A DNA stretch of 6,888 bases from Desulfomicrobium sp. (lineage in GTDB: Bacteria; Desulfobacterota; Desulfovibrionia; Desulfovibrionales; Desulfomicrobiaceae), in contig DPKT01000003.1 in NCBI GenBank assembly GCA_003542385.1, forward strand, positions 1 through 6,888, in the 5' to 3' direction. The position numbers and the translations under genes are program-made. The notes below the pieces were generated by a model. It saw only the letters and a program-made list of their open reading frames with translations, did not search any database and had not been told where the DNA came from. Position 1 is the first letter of the stretch. Each line of letters starts with the position of its first letter. Below are positions 1 through 5,986 of the stretch, one piece after another.

Positions 1-42
1 GAGGCCGAAAAGAAGATCCGCAGCCGACAGGCCGCGGCCTGA
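1..42 (+). CDS. C-terminal tail of an upstream gene (partial)
   Basis: Frame 1 is open from the window edge and ends in TGA at 40-42. It gives 13 residues, EAEKKIRSRQAAA, a charged and alanine-rich tail. A strong hairpin begins 8 bases after the stop, which is where a transcript end would be expected, so the stop is probably a real gene end. Thirteen residues are too few to identify a family, and a chance open frame cannot be ruled out. Confidence 0.4.
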   Translation, partial: EAEKKIRSRQAAA

Positions 43-49
43 AATCCCG

Positions 50-71
50 GGCGGGCGCTTCGGCGCCCGCC
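50..71 (+). terminator. UUCG-capped hairpin after the upstream gene
   Basis: A perfect 9-bp GC stem (50-58 with 63-71) closes on a TTCG tetraloop in the extra-stable C(UUCG)G context. It lies just after the stop at 40-42. No T tract follows, so it is not a classical intrinsic terminator. The next 40 bases (71-110) are C-rich and G-poor (about 22 C to 5 G), a bias also seen in Rho loading sites. The hairpin is seen directly; the terminator or 3'-end-protection role is inferred from its position. Confidence 0.45.
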
Positions 72-173
72 AACCGCAACCGCCCAAACCACCCGCACGC
101 CTCGAACACCGGGATTGACCCCGGCGCAGCCTTGGGTCACAAGCCCGTCTTTCACCATCAGGAGGGGAATGCC

Positions 174-1472
174 GTGAAAACCTACGGAATCATCGGCGCC
201 GGGCTGGCCGGCTGCGAGGCCGCCTGGCAGCTGGCACAGGCCGGGCACGACGTCGTGCTCTACGAGATGAAGCCCCATCGCTTCTCCCCGGCCCACCACA
301 GCGAAGACCTGGCCGAACTGGTCTGCTCCAACTCCTTCCGCTCGGCCGAACCCGAAACGGGCATCGGCCTTTTGAAGCTTGAAATGTCCGAGATGGGCAG
401 CCTGGTCATGGACGTGGCCAAAGGCACCGAAGTGCCCGCCGGCAAGGCCCTGGCCGTGGACCGCGAACGCTTTGCCCGCGAAATGACCAGACGCGTCCTG
501 GAACACCCGCGCATCGCCCTGGTGCGCCGCGAGATCGAAAGCCTGGACGAACTCGACACCCAAGGGCACGACGCCCTCATCGTCGCCGCCGGCCCCCTGG
601 CCTCCGACGCCCTGTCAGCCGACCTGGCCCGCATCGTCGGCCGCGAGTCCCTGGCCTTCTACGACGCCATCGCGCCCATCGTGCTGACCGAATCCGTGGA
701 CACGGACACCGCCTTCTGGGCCTCGCGCTACGCCCCCGAGGACAAGGACTACCTCAACTGCCCCATGGATGAAGAGCAGTACCTGAACTTCGTGCGCGCC
801 CTCATCGACGGCGAAAAGGTCGCGCCACGGGAGTTCGAGAAGGAGATGCACTTCGAGGGCTGCCTGCCCATAGAGGTCATGGCCGAACGCGGCGAGATGA
901 CCCTGGCCTTCGGACCCCTCAAGCCCGTGGGCCTCACGGACCCGCGCACCGGCCGCCAGCCCTTCGCCGTGGTCCAGCTGCGCGCCGAGAACCTGGAAAA
1001 GACGGCCATGAACATGGTCGGATTCCAGACCAAGCTCAAATACGGCGAACAGAAACGCATCTTCGCCATGATCCCCGGCCTCGAACACGCCGAGTTCCTG
1101 CGCCTGGGCAGCATCCACCGCAATACATACGTCCTGGCCCCCGAAGCCCTGACCCCGACCCTCGAACTCAAAAACCGCCCACGCACCTACCTCGCCGGAC
1201 AGATCAGCGGCGTCGAAGGCTACCTCGAATCCGCCGCCACCGGCCTCTGGCTGGGCCTGCACCTGGCCGGCAAGACGGACCTGCCCCCGCAGGAAACCGC
1301 CCTGGGCGCCCTCCTCTCGCACCTGCGCACCCCGGCCAAACACTTCCAGCCCTCCAACGTCCACTTCGGCCTCATGCCCGCCCTGAACAGGAAAGCGCCC
1401 AAGAAAAAGCGCAAGGAACTCTACGCCCAACGGGCGCGAGAGGTTTGGAAAGCGTGGTTGGAGAAAGACTGA
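174..1472 (+). CDS. trmFO: TrmFO, FADH2/methylene-THF-dependent tRNA (uracil-54-C5)-methyltransferase
   Basis: TrmFO is a cytoplasmic flavoenzyme that makes 5-methyluridine at position 54 of the tRNA T-loop, using 5,10-methylenetetrahydrofolate as carbon donor and reduced FAD. The 432-residue product is close to the usual family length of about 435. The N-terminal FAD-binding motif GAGLAG is at residues 8-13. The family signature ELVCSNSFRS holds Cys51, and EGCLPIEVMAERG holds Cys230; these match the two functional cysteines known in the family (near 53 and 226 in Bacillus). The C-terminal half has the GQISGVEGYLESAATG flavoprotein segment. The chosen start is GTG at 174, because GGAGG at 161-165 lies 8 bases upstream and the protein then begins just before the FAD motif. 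The in-frame TTG at 132 would add 14 unsupported residues. The gene stands alone and converges on the GH57 gene. Confidence 0.95.
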   Translation: MKTYGIIGAGLAGCEAAWQLAQAGHDVVLYEMKPHRFSPAHHSEDLAELVCSNSFRSAEPETGIGLLKLEMSEMGSLVMDVAKGTEVPAGKALAVDRERFAREMTRRVLEHPRIALVRREIESLDELDTQGHDALIVAAGPLASDALSADLARIVGRESLAFYDAIAPIVLTESVDTDTAFWASRYAPEDKDYLNCPMDEEQYLNFVRALIDGEKVAPREFEKEMHFEGCLPIEVMAERGEMTLAFGPLKPVGLTDPRTGRQPFAVVQLRAENLEKTAMNMVGFQTKLKYGEQKRIFAMIPGLEHAEFLRLGSIHRNTYVLAPEALTPTLELKNRPRTYLAGQISGVEGYLESAATGLWLGLHLAGKTDLPPQETALGALLSHLRTPAKHFQPSNVHFGLMPALNRKAPKKKRKELYAQRAREVWKAWLEKD

Positions 1473-1480
1473 AGAGAGGG

Positions 1481-1526
1481 AAAGCATGCCTCCGGCGGGC
1501 AGGGGGCTCGCCCCCTGCACCCCTTG
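1481..1526. repeat. Palindromic extragenic repeat, copy 1
   Basis: This is a GC-rich unit whose core is a perfect 8-bp inverted repeat: GCAGGGGG (1499-1506), loop CTCG, then CCCCCTGC (1511-1518). It begins 8 bases after the trmFO stop. It matches copy 2 at 41 of 46 positions by eye with no gaps. It sits between convergent genes, so the stem could end or protect transcripts from either side, but no T tract accompanies it. Similar CTCCGGCGGG-type extragenic repeats are, to my knowledge, common in Desulfovibrio-like genomes. Confidence 0.8.
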
Positions 1527-1585
1527 CAGGGTTGCTGGGTCGGCAAAGACGGGTCGATGCGCACGGAGTGCTCAAGGGATTGGGT

Positions 1586-1631
1586 AAGGCTTGCCTCCGG
1601 CGGGCAGGGGGCCCCGCCCCTGCACCCCTTG
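1586..1631. repeat. Palindromic extragenic repeat, copy 2
   Basis: This second copy of the 46-base unit lies exactly 105 bases after copy 1 in the same orientation. The core stem is slightly altered: GCAGGGG (1604-1610) pairs with CCCCTGC (1617-1623) around a 6-base loop. Three of the five differences from copy 1 fall in or next to the loop, so a stem is kept with a 1-bp change. It ends 30 bases from the stop of the convergent GH57 gene. Confidence 0.8.
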
Positions 1632-1661
1632 TATGTTCGGTGGGCCTGCGGTTGGAGGATG

Positions 1662-3785
1662 TCAGGCCTCGGGCAGGGACAGGTTCAGGAGCAGGCAGAG
1701 TTCCTCGTGCACGCAGCGCTTGGGCTCGGCCATGACCAGGTTCTGGACCTCCCACCAGTAGATGGACATGCCCACACGGCGCGTACGGGCAATGAGCTCC
1801 GTCAGCGCGTGGGAATTGGAAGAAAGGTCGCGGGCCATGTCCGTGCCGCGCTCCTCGACCAGCCCCTCCAGCAGGTTGCGCATGTCCTTGTTGGCCGACA
1901 GCCAGGCGTTCAGAAAACCCAACACGTCGGCGGGTAATGTCCGCCCCCCGAAAAGCCAGTTCCAGACCAGCCCGGGGGCCAGCAGGGCCAGGCGTTCCTG
2001 CGGAACCTTCTGCCCCTCGTCGAAACCGGCCAGGAGCGGGTCCAGAATTTCGGCCATCCGGCTTGACTCCGCCAGCAGGCCGCGCTCCATTTCCCGCGAA
2101 AGACGGTAGGAGACCTCGGTCCTGAAGCGTGAGCGATGAGCGGGTCCGTCCGGCAGGAGCGCGTCCTCCTCTTCCAATGTCTGCGTCCAGAAGCCTTTGG
2201 CCCTTCTGCCCGCGGCGCCGTCCTCGACCTCCAGGCGCAGGCCGGGCCACTGCGCCTGCATCCGGCCGGACGAATCCGGGAAGTTCACGGCGTATTCCGA
2301 AAGCTCCGCCAGGGACGGCCGCCGGGGCGTGACCAGCGTCTTCCAGATGGCCTCGCCGTCCCAGTCGTCCCGGATGTTGGAGTGGGCCTCGGACAGGACG
2401 CGCACGAAACCGGCTTCCACGTCGGGACCGCCCGTGGCCGAAAGCAGGTCCAGGGCGCGCCGGGCCGAGGTCAGGCCGCCCAGGGGCTCGATGCGGGTCA
2501 CCTCGTCGAAGAACCAGGCGCAGCTGGCAAAGCCGGCCAGGGCCAGGCGCTGCATGAGCAGGAGACGGCAGGCGTCGGTGCGCTCCCCACTGGTCAGGCC
2601 CGGCGGGCAGTGCCGGGCCAGGAAATCCTCCAGAAGTTCGCCTCCGGCCAGGGTCAGCCCGTAGTCGCGCAGGGCCCGCCCCGGATCGAGGAACAGGCCG
2701 GCGCCACGCTTGAAGAAATGTTCGTCGACGTAGTATTTCAGGTAGTTGAGGCTGCGGCGCAGGGGGCGGCGCCAATCCTGCATCCAGTCGGGGTGCCCGC
2801 CGTCGGAGCAGCCGCAGTGGGTCTTCCAGCGCTCCAGCCCGTGGACGCAGCTCCACGACGTGTTCTCGTGGATGAGCGCCTCGCAGGTGGCCGGATGGGC
2901 CGCCAGGTACGCGGCGTAGTTGGTCATGACGATGCCGTCGCGGCCCTCCCGGGCCTGCTGGATGACATAGGCCAGGGCCATCTCGCCGAACATGAAGTGG
3001 TGCCCGTAGGATTCCCCGTCCGTGGCGATGTGCCGCAGGCCCCCCGGCAGGGAGCCCGTGAGGCGGGTCCAGAAATTCTCGCCGCTGGCCAGCAGGCGCT
3101 CGAAAGCCACGGCCCGCGACACGGCCCCGTCATAGAAATACACATTTATGCTCTTGCCTTCCGGGAGCCTGACCAGATAGGGCCGCGAAGTGTCGAGGCT
3201 GTCCTCGGTCACGGTCCTGAACTCCCCGCCGCCGGAGCGGACGGCCTTGGCCTGCCGCGGGGCGAGGATGGTGAAGCCGATGCCGGCCCTGGCCAGGGCC
3301 GAAAGGGTCGGCAGGTCCACGGCCGTCTCGGCCAGCCACATGCCCTCGGGGTCGCGGCCGAAGCGCGTCCGGAAATCCTGGACGGCCCAGGCCACCTCAA
3401 GGTCCTTGTCCAAATCCGTGGCCAGGGGCATGATGGCGTGGTGGTACACTTGGGCCAGGGCGTTGCCGTGACCCAGACGCGCAAGGCTCAACCTGTCCCC
3501 TTCGAGAACGCGCGCATAGGTCTGCGGCGCGTGCAGTTCCATCCAGCGCAGCAGGGTCGGGCCGAAGTTGAAGCTCATCCAGGCGTAGCAGTTCACCAGC
3601 TCGTGGATGCGGCCCCGGCCGTCCAGCCTGCGGGCCCAGGCCAGAGGGGCATAGCACTCCCTGGTGATGCGCGCGTTCCAGTCGTGCTCCGGCGCGGCGC
3701 TGCCTTCGGGCAGGACGGTTTCGAGCCAGGGGTCGAAACGGGGCGGCTGGTAGAAATGGCCATGGATGCACAGGGCGTTGGGCAT
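1662..3785 (-). CDS. GH57-family glycoside hydrolase with C-terminal DUF3536 domain
   Basis: The 707-residue protein has the GH57 catalytic (beta/alpha) domain over about residues 1-310 and a C-terminal DUF3536-like region over about 320-700. Motifs in order are HGHFYQPPR near the N-terminus (His8, His10), GMWLAETAVD with the expected nucleophile Glu153, and ATDGESYGHH with the expected acid/base Asp256. The active site therefore looks intact. Known GH57 enzymes act on alpha-glucans (amylase, amylopullulanase, branching enzyme, glucanotransferase). The DUF3536 subgroup is, as far as I know, uncharacterised, so the substrate is not assigned. There is no signal peptide, so it is probably cytoplasmic. 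The start is ATG at 3785, with GGAG about 5 bases upstream and the conserved first strand (PNALCIHGHF) immediately after it. The open frame extends 39 codons further upstream but would overlap the divergent rdgC-like gene. No glycogen genes lie nearby in the window. Confidence 0.9.
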   Translation of the reverse strand: MPNALCIHGHFYQPPRFDPWLETVLPEGSAAPEHDWNARITRECYAPLAWARRLDGRGRIHELVNCYAWMSFNFGPTLLRWMELHAPQTYARVLEGDRLSLARLGHGNALAQVYHHAIMPLATDLDKDLEVAWAVQDFRTRFGRDPEGMWLAETAVDLPTLSALARAGIGFTILAPRQAKAVRSGGGEFRTVTEDSLDTSRPYLVRLPEGKSINVYFYDGAVSRAVAFERLLASGENFWTRLTGSLPGGLRHIATDGESYGHHFMFGEMALAYVIQQAREGRDGIVMTNYAAYLAAHPATCEALIHENTSWSCVHGLERWKTHCGCSDGGHPDWMQDWRRPLRRSLNYLKYYVDEHFFKRGAGLFLDPGRALRDYGLTLAGGELLEDFLARHCPPGLTSGERTDACRLLLMQRLALAGFASCAWFFDEVTRIEPLGGLTSARRALDLLSATGGPDVEAGFVRVLSEAHSNIRDDWDGEAIWKTLVTPRRPSLAELSEYAVNFPDSSGRMQAQWPGLRLEVEDGAAGRRAKGFWTQTLEEEDALLPDGPAHRSRFRTEVSYRLSREMERGLLAESSRMAEILDPLLAGFDEGQKVPQERLALLAPGLVWNWLFGGRTLPADVLGFLNAWLSANKDMRNLLEGLVEERGTDMARDLSSNSHALTELIARTRRVGMSIYWWEVQNLVMAEPKRCVHEELCLLLNLSLPEA

Positions 3786-3870
3786 GGTCGCTCCGGAATT
3801 TTCGGTTTGCAATGAAACGACTTTGAAACAAAACCATGGTGCCGTCAAAGGCGGCGCAAGGGAGGATACC
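3786..3870. promoter_or_regulatory. Divergent promoter region between GH57 and rdgC-like genes
   Basis: These 85 bases must hold the start signals of both divergent genes. On the minus strand, TTGACG (3848-3843) is a good -35 match, and CAAAGT (3825-3820), 17 bases further on, is a weak -10. On the plus strand I see no convincing -35/-10 pair. The GH57 ribosome binding site (GGAG) lies at the left end and the rdgC-like one (GGAGGA, 3861-3866) at the right end. The location is certain from gene layout; the promoter elements are tentative. Confidence 0.35.
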
Positions 3871-4500
3871 TTGGGATTCATGTCAGCCAGCGTCGGCCTC
3901 ACCCGCTACCGCATCGTCGAGGAGGACATCCCCTCGACCCTGTGGCACGAGATCGAGGACCGGCTCAAACGCAACGCCTTCCGCGACATCGACGGCAGCG
4001 CCGAGGAGCGCAGCTTCGGCTGGGTCTCCTTCGACAACATGCTCGACCCCGATTTCGCCCTCTGCCCCCCGGAAAAAGGCCCCTACCTGGCCTTCACCCT
4101 GCGCCTGGACACCCGGCGCATCCCGCCGGCGGTCATGAAGAAGCACCTCCTCGTGGCCATGAACGAGGCCATGCAGGCCATGCGCGAGCAGGGCAAGAAA
4201 TTCGTGACCAAGGAGCAGAAGGCCGAGATCCGCGACCAGGTAGAGCTGCGCCTGCGGGCCAGGACCCTGCCCATCCCGGCCTGCTTCGACGTCATCTGGG
4301 ACACGGACAGGCAGATCGTGTCCATCGCCTCGACGCAGTCCAAACTGACGGAGCTCTTCGAGGAGCTCTTCACCCACACCTTCGGCCTGACGCTCGAACC
4401 CCTGACCCCGTATTTTCTCGCCCTGCAGCTCCTCGGCAAGGACCGCCAGGCCGAACTGGACGAGTTCGAACCCACTGTTTTCGCCCAGGGAGGTGCATGA
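3871..4500 (+). CDS. Short RdgC-like protein (N-terminal and central parts)
   Basis: RdgC is a ring-forming dimeric DNA-binding protein that limits RecA filament activity. This 209-residue product resembles the first ~180 residues of E. coli RdgC as I remember it: an N-terminal strand (LTRYRI), the FGWV segment (GWVPP in E. coli), a charged helical stretch with KKFVTKEQKAEIRDQVE (KLKKTEKDSLKDEV in E. coli), then the CFDVIWDTDRQIV strand pair (MMWIDTVNGLIMV). It lacks the C-terminal ~120 residues of the ~303-residue E. coli protein. The start is TTG at 3871, because GGAGGA (3861-3866) is 4 bases upstream; the in-frame ATG at 3880 would be 13 bases from that site. The stop overlaps the start of the next gene, so the two are translationally coupled. 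The family call is good; the activity is inferred. Confidence 0.78.
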   Translation: MGFMSASVGLTRYRIVEEDIPSTLWHEIEDRLKRNAFRDIDGSAEERSFGWVSFDNMLDPDFALCPPEKGPYLAFTLRLDTRRIPPAVMKKHLLVAMNEAMQAMREQGKKFVTKEQKAEIRDQVELRLRARTLPIPACFDVIWDTDRQIVSIASTQSKLTELFEELFTHTFGLTLEPLTPYFLALQLLGKDRQAELDEFEPTVFAQGGA

Positions 4501-5021
4501 TGGATCTGGATCACGCGCAGACAGTCAGCCTCATGCTCGGCCAGGAATTCCTGACCTGGCTGTGGTTCGCCAGCGAAACGAGCAGCGGCCTCTTCAGAAC
4601 CAAGGACGGCGAGGCCTTTTCCGTGACCGTGGAACAGAAGGTCTCGGTCCAGGGCGGCGAGGGGGAGGCCAAGGAGACGGCCGTGTGCAGCGGCCCCATG
4701 GCCGAGCTGCGGGAAGCCCGCATGGGCCTGGCCACCGGCAAGAAGGTCAACAAGGTCAAGGTGCGCATCGAAAAGGACGAGGCCGCATGGCAGGTCCTGC
4801 TCGACGCCTCGACCTTCACCCTCCAGGGCCTCAAGACCCCAAAGGTGGACACCAAGCTGGAGGAGGGCGAAGACCCCGACGCCCGCATCCTCGAAAAGGT
4901 CTACCTCACGGAAAAATGCATGGCCTACGTGGACACGGCCTACGCCCGCTTCCTCGACCTGCGATTCAGCCCCCACTGGAAAGAGGAAACAACCAGACTG
5001 CGCAGATGGCTGGAAGGCTAA
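4500..5021 (+). CDS. RdgC-operon partner, possible C-terminal half of RdgC
   Basis: This 173-residue protein has no recognisable enzyme motif, signal peptide or membrane segment. It begins with a hydrophobic LMLGQEFLTWLWF stretch (residues 11-23), followed by strand-rich charged sequence with A-T-G-K-K-V at 78-83 and W-x-V-L-L-D-A at 97-103. These match in order what I recall of the E. coli RdgC C-terminal part (LTEWV, then EAGKVV, then IQFVMCDD). It may supply the region missing from the gene before it. The start is ATG at 4500 in a TGATG overlap, 6 bases from GGAGG (4489-4493). The adjacent in-frame ATG at 4497 would leave only 3 bases and add one Met. Coupling to the rdgC-like gene suggests a complex of the two products. 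It could instead be a lineage-specific partner unrelated to RdgC. Confidence 0.75.
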   Translation: MDLDHAQTVSLMLGQEFLTWLWFASETSSGLFRTKDGEAFSVTVEQKVSVQGGEGEAKETAVCSGPMAELREARMGLATGKKVNKVKVRIEKDEAAWQVLLDASTFTLQGLKTPKVDTKLEEGEDPDARILEKVYLTEKCMAYVDTAYARFLDLRFSPHWKEETTRLRRWLEG

Positions 5022-5028
5022 CCCCGCC

Positions 5029-5073
5029 GTCCACCAAGTCCATACCGTCCATCTCGTCCAGACGGTCCATCGC
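5029..5073. repeat. Five 9-base tandem units of GTCCANNNN
   Basis: GTCCA recurs at 5029, 5038, 5047, 5056 and 5065, an exact 9-base period over 45 bases. The four spacer bases differ in every unit (CCAA, TACC, TCTC, GACG, TCGC). On the minus strand it reads GGAC at 9-base spacing, usually preceded by NT or AT, which would encode MD/VD/LD triplets if translated. It lies in the convergent spacer, 7 bases after the TAA of the RdgC partner gene. I can assign no function. Confidence 0.85.
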
Positions 5074-5082
5074 ACCCCGCCC

Positions 5083-5121
5083 AAAAAAACCCGCCCCGGG
5101 GCACAACAGTACCCCGGGGCG
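5083..5121 (-). terminator. Intrinsic terminator of the RHH-PilZ gene
   Basis: A perfect 10-bp inverted repeat, CGCCCCGGGG (5092-5101) and CCCCGGGGCG (5112-5121), surrounds a 10-base loop. Read on the minus strand, the stem is followed after 2 bases by seven T (5089-5083). This is a textbook Rho-independent terminator, starting 26 bases after the stop of the minus-strand RHH-PilZ gene. On the plus strand no T tract follows, so for the RdgC pair it can only act as a plain hairpin. Confidence 0.92.
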
Positions 5122-5147
5122 ATAAAAGTCGGGCCTGCCCGAAACGA

Positions 5148-5642
5148 TCAGTACAGATAGCTCTGCAGGGCCTGGTAGCTGTCGAGATCCGCGTCGTCGA
5201 AGCTGGCGCCGACCTGATAGCTGTCCTGGGTCTGGAAGATCCGCTTGCCCTGGCACTGGATGGTGATGGGCCGGTCCTCCTGGGGCAGGGCGAAGACCAC
5301 GTCGAAAGCGTCCAGACTCTCCTCCTCCAGGGCGCCGTTGTGCTCGTTCTTGGGCACCACGAGATTGATCCCCCCCAGGGAGAGGTTGGTGATCTTGCTG
5401 GCGTGGAAGTGCTTGCGGGAGCCGTTCGTGCCGCTGATGATAGCCGGGATGGTCTTGTGCTGGCGCGGAAAGCGCCTGCGGTCCTGCATGAGAATATCCT
5501 GGCCGGCCTGGGACTGAAGAAAATCCTGCAGCACGGCATCGATAAAACCCGAGAGGGTCGTCTTGTTCTTCTTGGCAAGCCGTTTCAACGACTTGCTGAA
5601 CTCTTCCGTGGTCCGGAAACTTATCATCGTGTCTTTGGACAT
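5148..5642 (-). CDS. Ribbon-helix-helix/PilZ fusion protein, putative c-di-GMP-responsive regulator
   Basis: The 164-residue protein has two parts. Residues about 4-44 look like a ribbon-helix-helix (Arc/CopG/MetJ-type) DNA-binding unit: a short strand (DTMISFRTT), helix A (EEFSKSLKRLAKKN), a turn, and helix B starting TTLSGFIDAVLQDFL. Residues about 54-160 form a PilZ domain with both cyclic-di-GMP signatures: RxxxR (Arg56 to Arg60, in RRRFPR) and NxSxxG (Asn86, Ser88, Gly91 in NLSLGG). This suggests a dimeric cytoplasmic regulator whose DNA binding changes with cyclic-di-GMP; that function is inferred. The start is ATG at 5642, because GGAGGA (5652-5647) precedes it by 4 bases. An in-frame ATG at 5690 would add 16 residues but has no ribosome binding site and lies in the probable promoter. 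It is a single gene with its own terminator. The RHH part could instead serve only for dimerisation. Confidence 0.85.
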   Translation of the reverse strand: MSKDTMISFRTTEEFSKSLKRLAKKNKTTLSGFIDAVLQDFLQSQAGQDILMQDRRRFPRQHKTIPAIISGTNGSRKHFHASKITNLSLGGINLVVPKNEHNGALEEESLDAFDVVFALPQEDRPITIQCQGKRIFQTQDSYQVGASFDDADLDSYQALQSYLY

Positions 5643-5681
5643 GGGGTCCTCCGTATCGTCATGTGATCTTCGTCGAAAACC

Positions 5682-5692
5682 GTCTGACATAT
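5682..5692. repeat. 11-base repeat GTCTGACATAT, copy 1 (possible operator)
   Basis: This is identical to the copy at 5827-5837. On the minus strand it overlaps the candidate -10 TAATAT of the RHH-PilZ gene and lies about 40 bases before its start codon, where a repressor site would block transcription. An exact 11-base repeat within about 300 bases is unlikely by chance (of the order of 1 in 100). The operator role is inferred. Confidence 0.4.
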
Positions 5693-5826
5693 TAGAAGAA
5701 GCATGCCGACTGCTCCAAAAGCATTTTAAATGAACATGTTATGCATTTTCTGGTCGCGGGAAAGGTGATCCGGGCCGCCTCATCCCGTCCGATTTTTCCG
5801 GATTATCAATTTCATTATCAGTGAAT

Positions 5827-5837
5827 GTCTGACATAT
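5827..5837. repeat. 11-base repeat GTCTGACATAT, copy 2 (possible operator)
   Basis: This second exact copy lies 145 bases from copy 1 in the same orientation. Here it overlaps a perfect 10-base palindrome, GACATATGTC (5831-5840), a form suited to a dimeric DNA-binding protein such as an RHH or HTH regulator. It lies about 40 bases upstream of the candidate -35 of the BMP gene. Confidence 0.4.
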
Positions 5838-5986
5838 GTCCACATTTTCCGGACGCCGGGCTGAGTCCCAGGCAGTTGCCAGGCTGACAGGGATTAGCTA
5901 TGTGCCTTGTGCTTTATGCCCTTTCATCAACAAGTCGTGTGACCTTGCGGCAAAAACAATCGCCGAAACACTTAACGGAGGACGGA

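Larger units (their letters stand above)
5643..5986. promoter_or_regulatory. Divergent regulatory region between RHH-PilZ and BMP genes
   Basis: These 344 bases hold no credible gene and are AT-richer than the rest, mainly over 5690-5840. For the minus-strand gene, TTGGAG followed after 18 bases by TAATAT (near 5694-5689) is a weak candidate promoter. For the plus-strand gene, TTGCCA (5876-5881) and TATGTG (5899-5904) with a 17-base spacer is a moderate candidate, giving a leader of about 75 bases. Other marks are a repeated 11-mer (separate entries), the palindromes AACATGTT (5733-5740), CATTTTAAATG (5722-5732) and GACATATGTC (5831-5840), and ATTATCA twice at 12-base spacing (5802, 5814). 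I recognise no known riboswitch. Confidence 0.5.

Noticed and set aside
115..143. TTGACC at 115-120 as a trmFO -35 element
   Set aside because: The -35 match is good, but 16-18 bases downstream there is only CACAAG-like sequence, not an acceptable -10.
1372..2856. 494-codon minus-strand open frame spanning trmFO end, repeats and GH57
   Set aside because: It crosses two real genes and the repeat region in the wrong frame, and the product is proline/arginine/glycine-rich without any family feature.
2136..3815. 559-codon plus-strand open frame opposite the GH57 gene
   Set aside because: The opposite strand encodes intact GH57 motifs. This frame gives low-complexity G/Q/A/R sequence with no motif and no start signal.
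5029..5073. CRISPR array
   Set aside because: The 9-base period with a 5-base conserved core is far too short for CRISPR repeats and spacers, and no cas gene is present.
5092..5121. The GC hairpin as a plus-strand terminator for the RdgC pair
   Set aside because: On the plus strand the stem is followed by GATAAAAG-type sequence with no T tract; the seven-T run is on the minus-strand side, so it belongs to the RHH-PilZ gene.
5843..5986. Cyclic-di-GMP (GEMM) or purine riboswitch upstream of the BMP gene
   Set aside because: I looked for the conserved core sequences of both classes and found neither.
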